Assembly: GCA_034336665.1 (NCBI GenBank)
Contig: CM067590.1
Span: 1,893,748 to 1,957,747, forward strand
From: Luscinia megarhynchos
Taxonomy: Eukaryota > Chordata > Aves > Passeriformes > Turdidae
Direction: 5' to 3'
DNA length: 64,000 nucleotides
Part shown: positions 1-10,300 of the stretch, in pieces
Layout of the letters: each line of letters begins with the position of its first letter
Numbering within the stretch: the first letter of the stretch is position 1
Position numbers and translations under genes: made by a program
The notes under the pieces: generated by a model
Seen by the model: only the letters and a program-made list of their open reading frames with translations
Databases searched by the model: none
What the model was told of the DNA's origin: nothing

Positions 1-1707
1 TCCCAGACCATCTTTGCCTCCCATCCCCACAGGACTCAAGGAGAGAAACCCCTTGGAAAACAGAAGCAGAGTGTAAGTTTAACACTTATTTTTCAGGTCC
101 TTTCAGTTCATTTCTCCCACCCCACAGAGATGCTCCCTCTGACAGTACCACACTGGGATCAGAACCAGCAGATGTGCAGCAGAGTCAGGAAAGGATTTTC
201 CTATGAAACGTAGAGAGAGTATGGAGAAAAAGAAAAAGAAGGAAAAAAAGGGGGAAAACATTTGAAGGAAAGAAAAACCAAAAAAGTCTTTGAATGGAGT
301 GGAGGCCTGAGAAAGCCCCAGTGAGGAATTCTGTCTGTGCAGAAACAGACTCCCCTTTCTTCCCACTCCTCAGGGGACAGAAAGAGAAGGAGGCAGGGAA
401 AGGGAGAGACAGCAGGATGTGACAATTACAAAGCCCAGCTGAGAGCCTGCTGCTCCCCCTTGTTAGGCACTGAGGGATGGGAGCAGGGCTCTCCCTCCTC
501 ACACTGGTGACCAGAGCCACTTCTGAGTTAGTTCTGCTCCTGGCTACTCCAAACTGCAGAGGAGTGATTTAGTAGAGATGAGAGGAGACAGAAAACACAA
601 AGAACAGCTGCCACAGCCACTCATGCAGTGAAAAAACACCTCATTTAAAAGCAAAGATCTGTGAAAAGCCCAGGTTGAAATATTGCCATCCAGGGTTATT
701 GTCCCCAGGGCAACAGCGAAGGGAGACAATCCATTAAACTAAAACCAGTTTTGGTTGCATACACTCCGTCCTGGTATCATCAATATCCCCCTCCCAGCCT
801 CCACAGGGCTCCTCTCTCCCGCCCTGGGAGCCCAAACGGGGCCATTCCCAGAGCTGCAGGCCCTCCTGCCCTGGCTGTGCAGTGCTCATGGCACACAGCA
901 CGGGGAAAGCTTCCCAAGGGCTGGGGACAATCACCTTCCCTTCTGCTCCTCCCCAGGTGTCCCTGCTCCTGCTGTGGGGACAGTGGGGACAGGCTGTGGC
1001 TGCCATCCCCTGAGCATGCTCAGCACCGGCCAGCGTGGCCACCACGAGCCCTCACGGCTCCCAGCCCGAGAGGACGGTGCTGCCAGACCCCCAAAAACCC
1101 AGCTCACACTGCCAGCCCCCAAACCCAGCTCACACTGCCAGCCCCCAAAACCCAGCTCTGCTCCCAGCCCTCCAAAACCCAGCTCTGCTCCTGGCTCACA
1201 CTGCCAGCCCCCAAAACCCAGCTCTGCTCCTGGCTCACACTGCCAGACCCCCAAACCCAGCTCACACTGCCAGCCCCCCAAAACCCAGCTCTGCTCCTGG
1301 CTCACACTGCCAGCCCCCCAAAACCCAGCTCTGCTCCCAGCCCCCCAAAGCCCAGCTCTGCTCCTGGCTCACATCTCAACTCCTGGGCAGGTGAAGGGAG
1401 AGGGAAGCAGGTCCCAGGGGGGTCCCCCCTCCCCGGAGCCAAAGGGCAGCTGCGGGTTGCACACACAGCACCACAGCTCCCACTGGAGCACCCAAGGGAG
1501 GAGGAAAATGGCTTTGCCAAGGACAGGGCCGGGCGAGGGTCCCTGGGGAGACAGGAGGTGTGGGCTGAGCCACCCTCGGGTCCCCACCCAGGCTGAGCTG
1601 CAATGAAGGCCCTAGCAAGGAGCTGGTCTCCAGCCCGTCCTTCACACCCCTGCCCCGGGCGTTTCCTGGCCGGCCCCTCAGAGAAGGCGCAAAGCAGAGA
1701 CACCTAC
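1..1707 (-). other. PTPRS: PTPRS intron after FN3 exon, incomplete
   Basis: No exon-like match to FN4 (SAPPQDVK type) was found on the minus strand. The segment contains a purine-rich stretch at 215-290, a minisatellite at 1080-1375 and otherwise unremarkable sequence. The plus-strand frames of about 280 codons here are produced by the stop-free proline-rich repeat. Confidence 0.7.
1080..1375. repeat. Minisatellite, 26/39-bp units
   Basis: About nine units of the form CCAAAACCCAGCTCTGCTCC plus GGCTCACACTGCCAG, alternating between a long 39-bp and a short 26-bp version that lacks the middle part. It lies in the PTPRS intron after FN3. Confidence 0.9.
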
Positions 1708-1852
1708 TGGACTGCAAGGTGCGCTCGCGCAGCTCCGGGGTGAAGGCCCCGAGCCCCAGGGCCGAGCGGGCGGCCAGCCGGAACACGTACTCAGTGTTGG
1801 GCTTCAGGCCTTCCACCGTGAACGACGTCGTGGGCTCGAAGTTCTTCAGCAC
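1708..1852 (-). CDS. PTPRS: PTPRS exon: FN3, second half
   Basis: This 145-nt exon has acceptor ...CCACGGCAG and donor GTAGGT, starting in phase 0 (GTG CTG AAG AAC) and ending one base into a codon after TTG CAG TCC. Its 48 codons VLKNFEPTTSFTVEG to LRERTLQS finish the third fibronectin III domain, with the strand F Tyr at residue 22 (NTEYVFRLAARS). The split codon begins with A, in agreement with the Ser-Lys-Pro that follows in PTPRS. The next exon (FN4 or, in a short neuronal isoform, a later module) is beyond the left edge. No partner exon is visible in 1-1707. Confidence 0.95.
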
Positions 1853-2002
1853 CTGCCGTGGGCGAGGGGGGAAGAGCAAAATAAACCCAAACAAGAGGCG
1901 GCAGGGCGAGGCCTGGCCGGGCGCGCCGGGCCTGCTGCCCTGGCACACGGGGCCTGCTGCCCGGGCACCGCGGGGAGCGCGGCACGGCCCTGCCGCACTC
2001 AC

Positions 2003-2136
2003 CTCCTTGCTGTGCTCTCCTTCCCTGTAGAGCAGCTCGTACTTCACTATGATCTCCTGCCGTGGCGGGCTCCACGACAGCACAATGCTCGTCTCGGTCT
2101 TGGCCTCTGCTCGGAAGTTCATCGGCTGCCCGGGAA
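2003..2136 (-). CDS. PTPRS: PTPRS exon: FN3, first half
   Basis: This 134-nt exon has acceptor ...CTCGTGCCAG and donor GTGAGT. It starts in phase 1 (split Val) and ends in phase 0 after AAG GAG. The 44 codons run PGQPMNFRAEAKTETS to YREGEHSKE, the A to C' strands of the third fibronectin III domain, with the core Trp at residue 21 (LSWSPPRQE). The bird exon reads Asn-Phe-Arg where, as I recall, human PTPRS has Asn-Leu-Arg, an ordinary substitution. Its intron to the second half of the domain is only 150 nt, the shortest in the window. Confidence 0.95.
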
Positions 2137-2901
2137 CTGGCACGAGCAGGGAGCAGAGGAGGCGAGATGGGAAATAGGAGAAACCACATTAACTTGGCTA
2201 ATTAGGAGGCTCTTGCCCTGTTTTCTTCAAAGCCTGTGTGGGAAGAGCACGTCAGCAGCAAAATGCCACACTGCAGCGTGGGCAGGTCCTGCTTCTCAAG
2301 CTGTGGAGTTACATCCCACTGCAGGATTCCAGCATGGCCAGAGTTGCTGGAGATGGAAGAATCCCAGTGGGATCTGCCTCTTTCCCAGCAGTGCAGAATA
2401 CAACCCTTCCCATCAAGCCCAGTGCTACAAGATTCTGGAAGTGGGAAGCCCATGAGCAGCCCAGTGAGGACACAGGGTTTCCTCCCATACTCCATGCCAA
2501 AAATGTGCTGGGTGACAGCCCATGACAAAACACCTTGTGTTTGCAGCTCAACACACAAAGCTCATTCCCCACTCATCTCTGAGAAAGCAGTTCCTGGGTA
2601 CTTCAGGGAGAGTTAAAGTGTCACCACTGCCTGGGCAGTTTTACATCTGTTAAAGACATTTAGAATCATGGAATGGTTTGGGTTAGAAGAGAGCATAAAG
2701 CTCATCCAGTTCCATGGGCAGGGACTGCTCCAAGCCCCGTCCAACCTGGCCTTGGACACTCCAGGGATCCAGGGGCAGCCACAGCCAGGGCCTGCCCACC
2801 CTCTGAGTAAATAATTCCTTCCCACACGGACTCTGAATCCCCAGATGTAAGCAGCAGCCCTCCCTCCCCAGCCCAGTGGCCAGCAGGCGAGGGGCGCTCA
2901 C
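2137..2901 (-). other. PTPRS: PTPRS intron between FN2 and FN3 exons
   Basis: A 765-nt intron. The only recognisable element is a CR1 tail at 2663-2840, which ends about 60 nt from the preceding exon's donor. The rest (2137-2660) shows no repeats or conserved motif that I can name. Confidence 0.8.
2663..2840 (-). mobile_element. CR1 LINE 3' fragment
   Basis: The plus strand reads TAGAATCATGGAATGGTTTG, then a diverged copy of the CR1 3' end (GGCAGGGACTGCTCCAAGCC, CCAACCTGGCCTTGGACACT). In this orientation the element is on the minus strand and strongly 5'-truncated. No reverse transcriptase frame is present. Confidence 0.85.
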
Positions 2902-3483
2902 CTCCCTGCTGCGTTTTAACCTGGATGGGGTCGGACAGGGGCCCGTCCCCCACGGAGGTGAAGGCCAGCACCCTGACGGTGTAGGTCTCGTCCTCCAGCA
3001 GGCTGCCCACGGTGGTCAGCAGGCTGTCATCCACGTTGTGCTTCTGCCAGTTGCTGACGGGCTGCTCGGGCTCCATGGTGTAGTAGACGCGGTAGCCGCG
3101 GATCTGCCCGTTGGGCTCCACGGGCTCCTCCCACTGGATGATCATGGTGGAGCTGCTCAGCATGCGGCCCTGCACGTTGCGGGGGGCGCTGGCCGGGGCC
3201 TGCTCCCCGGTGCGGGTGACCACGGACTCGCTGGGGGGCCCCTGCCCGATGCTGTTGACGGCAGAGACCCAGATCTCGTACTCGGAGTTGGGGCTCAGCC
3301 CCCCGATGCTGTAGCGCGTGGTGGTGATGTCCTCCTTGATCTGGTAGGGCCCGTCCTGGCTCTTGGACTTGTACTCAATGACATAGTAGGACACGGGGTC
3401 TGGATTGCCAGAGTCCCAGGTGATGGTGATACTCGTTGCTGTTGTCTCTGTCACCACTGGCGTCCCAGGAGCCTTGGGAAGTG
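2902..3483 (-). CDS. PTPRS: PTPRS exon: FN1 and FN2 together
   Basis: This 582-nt exon has acceptor ...GATTCTCAG and donor GTGAGC, phase 1 at both ends, 193 complete codons from [10 protein letters not shown] to KTQQG. It encodes two fibronectin III domains without an intron between them. FN1 covers about residues 5-92, with [19 protein letters not shown] and [11 protein letters not shown] as strand landmarks. FN2 covers about 98-190, with [24 protein letters not shown] and [11 protein letters not shown]. The Trp of strand B and the Tyr of strand F in each domain are intact. Opposite-strand reading frames over this exon are shadows caused by its high GC content. The FN domains act as a spacer and carry some ligand contacts in this family. 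Confidence 0.97.
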
Positions 3484-4034
3484 CTGAGAATCAGGAAGAA
3501 CAGGCATTTAAAAAAAACCACAGATGCTGAAATGGTGCCTAATTGGTCTGGGTAGGGCTGCAGGAGCTGGAGGCACAGCACCAATCCTGGCAGCTCAGGA
3601 AAGTGCTGCTGGAATATGATAAACCTAGTTATCCACTCTATTATCCTCCTTAAACTGCTGCATCAAAGGCAAAGTGTTCAGCTAAACATCTGGAATCATT
3701 AGCACAGGCTTCAGCTGCACATCAGCTCCCGGGCAGGGAGGGACAGCAGCTCCTTCCTCAGCAGCTCCTTCCCAGCACATCTCTCTGCTGAGCCCCCACG
3801 GGCAAGGAATGGCACGGAACAAATCCCCAGAAATGCTGGGAGGGCTTCCCCTCCAGCCACAGAGCCGAGTTAATCCCCATCTCCCCTCTCCCTCAGCCTG
3901 GGAGTCTGCTGGGGACTGCACGCTGCTCAACACTTGGGCTGCACCTGATGTGCTCTAACTTCACCTGTTCTCAAGCTTTATGTCCTCACTGCACACTTTA
4001 GACCCTTTTCAACCTTCCTTTTCAACCTCTTCTT

Positions 4035-4168
4035 ATCATGGAATCCCAGAATGTTTTGGGTTGAAGGGGCCTTAAAGCCCATCCAGTGCCACCCCTGCCA
4101 TGGGCAGGGACACCTCCCACTGGCCCAGGTGGCTCCAAGCCCTGTCCAAGCTGGCCTTGAAGCCAAAC
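4035..4168 (-). mobile_element. CR1 LINE 3' fragment
   Basis: The plus strand starts ATCATGGAATCCCAGAATG and continues with TTGAAGGGGCCTTAAAGCCC and CATGGGCAGGGACACCTCCC, the typical CR1 3' end in reverse. It is about 130 bp and 5'-truncated. Confidence 0.88.
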
Positions 4169-5239
4169 TGCTCTAGACCTGATCACAGTAAAGCTCCCAC
4201 TTTACCTTCTGCCCAGGAGAGCCACAGGTGCTCACACTTAGAACAGAGCAGGGAACAGGATCCAAACAAATTACAAAAGACAGAAGGTACCAGAGATTCC
4301 CCGTGTGAGGAGGTGGGAGAGTTGGAAGCAGAAGCAATCTGCCCTACACAGCAGCTTTTCAGATTGGCAGAGTAAGACAGGGAGAAAAGGGCAGGAAGGG
4401 AACACAGGAAAATAAAGGGACGTGAGCCCAGCCCAGGAGTCCTGCTGCTGGCACGAGAGCCCCAGTGCTGTGCAGGACTCAGAACGCTCATGCTGCGCCT
4501 CTCCAGCCCCTGCTTGTCTCTCCTGTCTCCTCAGACAGGGCACTGGTACAACACGGTTGTTTTTCCTCATCCCTCCCTTTCTCCCAAGCGCTTCTCCTCT
4601 CCCCCACCCATGGATTCTTTCCCACCCTGCCTCTCCCAGATCCCTCATGGGCAGCACCAGCACCTGGAGCAGACCCCAGCTCACACAGAGCTCTACACTC
4701 ACCCAACCTCAGGGGCTCCTGCTTGGTTTAATACTCCCCTGCTGAGGACAGAATAGATTGAAGATGGCCCCCGTGCTCCTCTGGGGGATCACTAGCTGGA
4801 AGCTGGGCTCATCTTGCTGAGGCAACAACGGCCAACTAAGAGGCTGGAACTAAGCTCTGCTGCAAGGGTGCACATGCCAGAGATCCTCAGGGCCTTGGCT
4901 GAGTCTCAGGCCTTGGAACAGGATGGCATGCAGGCTCCAGGCCATCAAGGCTCCTGCACAGTGCCCAGCCAGCCTCACATGTCAGGACAGACCCAGCATG
5001 CGGGGATTCCTTCATAACAACCAGCTCAGGTGTCCTAAAGCGAGGGAAGGTCTTCAGCCATCAGCTTCCCCTCCACTCTGGGTTTCCCTGTGTGTGGGAT
5101 CCCCGAGGACACGTGCACAGATCCCAGCTCAGGGCACTCCTGGCGCACAGGTCAGTCCTGCTGCTCGTGCTCACAGAGCTCCAGGTGCACACAGGTAAGG
5201 ACAGGGACTGAGACTCCTGCAGCCAGGTGCCCACGACAC

Positions 5240-5730
5240 AGCCACGGTGTCCCTGGCCATGCACACACGCACACACACACACATCCCACTTGTGCAGGAG
5301 CACCTGGACATGCAGGACTGTCCCTGGCCATGCACACACACACATCCCAGTCAGGCATGAGCACCTGGACATGCAGGACTGTCCCTGGCCATGCACACAC
5401 ATCCCAGTCAGGCATGAGCACCTGGACATGCAGGACTGTGTCCCTGGCCATGCACACACACACATCCCACTTGTGCAGGACCACCAGGACATGCAGGACT
5501 GTCCCTGTAAACACATCCCACTCATGCAGGAGCACCAGGACATGCAGGACTCTCCCTGTCCATGCACACACATTCCACTCATGCAGGAGCACCAGGACAT
5601 GCAGAGCTGTCCCTGTCCATGCACACACATCCCACTCGTGCAGGAGCACCTGGACATGCAGAACTGTCCATGCACACACACATCCCACTCATGCAGGAGC
5701 ACCAGGGTATGCAGGACTGTGTCCCCTGGG
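5240..5730. repeat. Minisatellite, about 57-63 bp units
   Basis: About eight units built from CATCCCACTCATGCAGGAGC, ACCAGGACATGCAGGACTGT and a CCATGCACACACAC tail whose CA run varies in length. It lies about 200 bp past the Ig3 exon donor in sense orientation. Stop-free frames on both strands arise from the repeat and are not genes. Confidence 0.92.
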
Positions 5731-5928
5731 CAGGCCAGGCAGTCCCAGGCTCTCCCCATGCACACACACGGGGACACAGGCACAAGCCCTGGGCCCCTCC
5801 CTGCCTGGTGACACTCCCACCAGGGCTCCCATGCACGAGCAGGACACTCCCCTGCCCTCATGCTGGGACACTCAGCTCTGGCCGTGCCCCTGCCCCACGT
5901 GCAGGCAGAGCCTGCTCCCCTCCCTTAC

Positions 5929-6198
5929 ATTTCACCGTGATCTGGGCCACGGCCTCGATGACTCCCAGGCTGGACATGGCCACGCAGGTGTAGTTGGCAG
6001 AGTCCTTGACGTCGGTGAGCTCCAGCACGTTCCTGCCCACGGGCATGTCGTCCTCGGGGGTCAGGTCCTCTGCTCCCTGCATCCACTTCACGTAGGGCAT
6101 GGGCGAGCCCACGGCCACGCAGGTGATGTTGACGTTGCCCCCGGGCATGATTTCATGGCTGACAGGGAGGATGGAGAAGCGAGGGGCCACACGGCGAA
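5929..6198 (-). CDS. PTPRS: PTPRS exon: Ig3 (whole domain)
   Basis: This 270-nt exon has acceptor ...CTCGTCCACAG and donor GTAAGG, phase 1 at both ends. The 89 codons begin [20 protein letters not shown] and end AQITVK, covering the complete third Ig domain. Cysteines at residues 26 (NITCVAV) and 71 (NYTCVAM) form the domain disulfide. Two N-glycosylation sequons are visible, NIT at 23 and NYT at 68, each next to a cysteine. The Trp at 38 (YVKWMQG) is the Ig core residue. Upstream in the intron is a 150-nt U-rich tract. The first split codon becomes Val whether or not meB is included. Confidence 0.96.
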
Positions 6199-6214
6199 CT
6201 GTGGACGAGACGCA

Positions 6215-6480
6215 CAGAGGTAACAAAAAAACAAAAGGGAAAACCAAAGCAAAACAAACGAACAACAAAAAAAAACAAAGAGAAGGAAACAAAACGAAAC
6301 AAGAAAAAAAAAGGAAAGAAAAAGAAAGGAGAAAAAAGAAAAAAGAGTAAAAGATAATTTAAATATAGATGGGGTTTGTCATCGTTTATTTTCTTCCTTC
6401 ATTAAAAACGAAACAAAAAAACCAAAGAAATTAAAAAATCAAAAACCAAAAGCCAAAAAAATAAACTCCAAATAAATTTG
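6215..6480 (-). repeat. A-rich low-complexity tract (U-rich in PTPRS RNA)
   Basis: The plus strand is runs of A with AAAC and AAAG units, so the PTPRS transcript is U-rich here, just upstream of the Ig3 acceptor at 6199-6200. It may act as an extended polypyrimidine tract. That role is inferred. Confidence 0.7.
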
Positions 6481-7140
6481 TACTTCACAAACAATATATA
6501 GAATATAGACATAAAAGCGATATTTCATAGCAACAGGGTTCCATTGATCAAGATTAGACCCATCACAGCACAGATAAATACACAAAAATTTATTAGCAAT
6601 TTCTCATCTTTACTGGCCAGAGCTGGCATGGCGAGCGCCCAAACTACAGCCCCCAGCTCCCCTGTCAGAGCCCAGAGCTGCTGCTCCCTCTCCCAGGGCT
6701 CTGGCTCTCCTGCCCTCCCCCAGAACAGCCCAGGTGCCCCTCCCAGCCGGGGCTGCTGCACACCTGGGGGCGCCAGGAGAGGGGGGGATGGAGATGGAGA
6801 CTTCTCAGCTTTTCGCCTTGTTGGACCCAGAGGATCCAACAAAGAGAGAAGTGTCACAGCCCCGAATTGCAGACGCTCCGCTGGAGAAGCGAAAGGCAAA
6901 AGGACAAAGGAGGGAGGAGAGGGAGCCCCCGGAGCGGGGCAGAATTTAGTTGTGTCTGCGTGTGAGGAGCGTCCAGGGGAACACAGCCCCCCTGGAGCGA
7001 GAGACAGCGTGGAAAAGATGAGAAACTCTAATGAAATTTTTGTGGTTTTCGGGTATAGAAACCCTAACGAAGCCTCTTTAAGATCTGACACGGTTCCATC
7101 GATAGATGCAGCTCTCAGAGTCACAAACATCATGCAAAAT

Positions 7141-7340
7141 AGGTAAAAAAGAGAGAGAGAGAAAGAGAGAGAGAGGAAAATGCAGAGAAATATAATTTCT
7201 GGGCGGCAGCAAATGCCCACATGGATACTGGATAGAAAGTGAGCGACAGAGAAAGGAAGGAAGACCAGGAGAAGGAGAACAAGAGGGGAAGGGAGAAAGA
7301 AGAGAGAGAGAGAGAGAGGGAGGGGAGGGGGAAACCCACT
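7141..7340. repeat. GA-rich simple repeat
   Basis: Two runs of GAGAGA at about 7151-7176 and 7301-7320, joined by purine-rich sequence. The minus strand reads as a CT tract. The 231-codon frame on the minus strand across 6525-7220 owes its hydrophobic start to this CT tract. Confidence 0.85.
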
Positions 7341-10300
7341 TTAATGCTGCATACTTTTTCTAGCTGATGTGACTCAATGTGGTGGCTCACATTGTCACAT
7401 CTCAGCCCTGGCGGAATAATAAATAGAATAGAATTAATAAGAAAAACAAGGTAATGAAACTTTTAACGTCGAGAAAACAGTGACATGTTCTGTGCATCTC
7501 CTTAGCAGAGAGGTGGATGCAGCTTCCAGACCTTACACGGGAAGAACATGGACGCAAGGGGGAGGCTGTGGTTTCCATGGCTCCATTTTCTGAGCTCCCT
7601 GGGCTGGCTGCAGGGGTGGTGGGTGCCCTTCCTCGGGGCACAAAGCAGGGCAACGGACAAAGGAGAACGTGTGTGCCTCAGGGAGGGCCTGGGGGGGCTG
7701 AGGGCAGGGCCTCATCCCACAAAAAGGCAAAAGGATGCAGGACCCGGGGAATGCAGGAGCAGCAGCAGCTGGAGGGGAGTGCAGGATTCCTGCAGCTTCA
7801 GGGACAGCCATGCAGCAGCTCTGAGGCAGGGGGGTCTGGGCTGCTGGGGGCTCAGAGCTCCCTGGCCCTGCTGTCCGTCCCCAGGTGACCTCTGCACAGC
7901 CTCTCCAAAGCTGGCTGGGGCTGCCTCATGCCAAGCAAAGCAAAGGACAGCAGAGCTGAGCCTGCCATTGTCCCTCCCAGTGCCTTCAGTGTCCCCTGGA
8001 CTGCCCTGGGGCTCGCCAGGATTTATCTTCCAGCTTTGTGGATCTTTTCCAAGGGGAAGGGCACTGCCAGCAGAGGTGGAGGCTGTTTGCCTTTTCCTGG
8101 GGCTTTGGCAAACAAAAGCCAACTGCAGCCCCTGCATCATCCTGCAAGGTGACAAGGGACATTGCCACAGCGAGGTCTGCCCTCCCCATCGGGCTGCCAG
8201 ACCCTCTTCTGTGGGAACCAGCAGCCAGCAAGCAGCACCGGGAGGCAAGGAAGAGATTTCCAGGCTGGTGGCATCAGGAGCTCGGGGGTGGCAGAGGGGA
8301 ATTCCTGCATGCACAGATCTGCAGAGAGAAGGGGGCATGCCCTCAGCTGGGACAAGGCTGGGGATGGGGAGGGAGGGGCTGCCAACTCACCTGGCCACTG
8401 CCACTAGAAGGTGATTTTCTACCTGCAGAAAGGTGTAGGGGGCACCACGGTGTTTGCTCCACCTCAGGCAGCAGCACTGGCTCCAAGGATCAGGCAAGCT
8501 GCTCCTCCCTCCCTCCTGCACTGGGGAGAGCGCTCTGCCCTGGCCAGAGGGACATCCCTGCCCTACCCCATCCTCCTCCCACTGCTCCCAGGGGTACCAC
8601 ACTGCAGAAAATGGAGCCAGCTGGAAACCACGCCTGTCACAGTCTGAGACAAGATGGAGAGAACTCGGAAAGAAACGAGTGGGGTCAACATGCAGACAGA
8701 TCTGGGGTGGGGATGACTCTTCTGAGGGGGGCTGGTGACCTTCTGGAGAGGGGGGCAAGGTGGGAAGGGTGAGGAGGAATGGGGAGACACGTCCGGACAG
8801 GATCCGGCCAGCAAACAGCATCAACAGCAACAAACAACGGCAGGTGGGATGCAAACACTGAGTTGTCATGGGAACAGAACAAGACAATTAATCCAAACCG
8901 AAGCTAATCGCAAAGAAATGAAACCCAACTGAAAGAGAAAAGGAAAAAAAAAACCAAAGAAAAGGAAAGAAAAAGAAAGAACAAACCAGAATTTAATAAC
9001 TGAAAAGCATCATCGGATGTAGGGCGGAGTGCTGAGAATCGGAGTCTGAAGGGAACCCACTGTTCCTGGCTGGGCTTTGGGCAGGGAGGAGAAATCCACT
9101 CACAAAACACAACTCAGGCTGTGCAGGGCACGTTCCCCAAACACTGCAGAGCAGCCCTGCCCTGCTCCTGACAGCTCCCAGGGGTGCAGGGATCCTCACT
9201 TGGGCATTTGGCACCCTCCAGCGCCTCTGGGTGCCAGCCCTCAGCACCACCCGCTCCACAGGGAGGCAGAGTTTGGATCAGGGCTGGTAGAGCCCAAAAC
9301 AGGCAGCAGCACTTCCTTGCTGCATCCTGGTTTAAAAAAACGAGACTCTCCTGTGTGCACAGATATACCAACATCCACACACTGATCTAGGATGGGAAAA
9401 GAACTCCAATTAAATGTTGGGGACCTCAGAGAGTTCCCTGGACACAGCCCTGCAGTGGCTCAGGGCTGTGACAGCCACAACAGGCACAGGGTTCATCTCT
9501 GGCTACCCAGAGCCATCAGGCTGCTGTTTATTTTAATTGCTACAACATTTGCATTTGGCTGGAGACAGGGAATTTGTCAAGCTGAGAATCTCTGGGTCAG
9601 CCTTTAGGTCAAGGCCCAGGAGGGAGAGAGCTGTGGTGGAAAGGAAGCTGGAGATGAAATCAAGCCCAATTTCAGCTCTGGGTCCAGCTCCACAGCAGCT
9701 GCAGGAGACGAATTTTACAAGAAAAAAAATCTGGTGAAGAGATTCCTTCCATTTTTCTATCCAACACATTCAAAGAACAGAACTGCCCTCTCTGAAATGA
9801 AACACTGGGATGGGGCAGGCAGGGCTCTGCTGTGTGGACACTTGTTCAGTGCCACTTGCCCAGTCTCTGGTGCAGCTCCGGGGGTGCCTGGTGCCAGGCC
9901 AGCTCTGGCACAGCCCGCATGCGTGCACGGACATGCTCCATGTGCAGCAGCCCCACAGACACACAGGCAGGCACACACAGACAGACACTGGCCACGGCCA
10001 AAAACTCTCAGGAGCTTTTTTTCAAACAAGGATACAGCTTGTTAGAGACAGAACCAGATTCCAGGACTGGAGCTGGACGTTCGGGATGCAATTAAATTAT
10101 TTCAATGCAGAGAAGCCATTTCAGAGGCACAGGAAAATTTCTGAAGTGCAGCTAGTTATGAGTCTGTTCAATTGTTGGATAAGCATTCCACACTGCAAAT
10201 CTGCAGCCCAAGTTGTGCTCTTTTTTACAAACAGGACAGATCCACAACTTTTCACACCCTTGGGAAGCCAATTGGTTTTGCTGCTGCTCACGGAGGCAGA

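Larger units (their letters stand above)
3484..5928 (-). other. PTPRS: PTPRS intron between Ig3 and FN1 exons
   Basis: A 2445-nt intron with a CR1 fragment at 4035-4168 and a 60-bp class minisatellite at 5240-5730. The parts 3490-4030 and 4170-5230 show nothing I can name. Confidence 0.8.

Noticed and set aside
2876..3487. 203-codon plus-strand frame opposite the FN1-FN2 exon
   Set aside because: Antisense shadow of a GC-rich coding exon. No domain or homology.
5090..6223. 377-codon plus-strand frame rich in His-Thr
   Set aside because: Driven by the CA-rich minisatellite and by antisense of the Ig3 exon.
6525..7220. 231-codon minus-strand frame with hydrophobic N-terminus
   Set aside because: The hydrophobic part is a CT-rich simple repeat read as Leu/Ser/Phe. 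No homology or splice evidence. It lies in the intron before Ig3.
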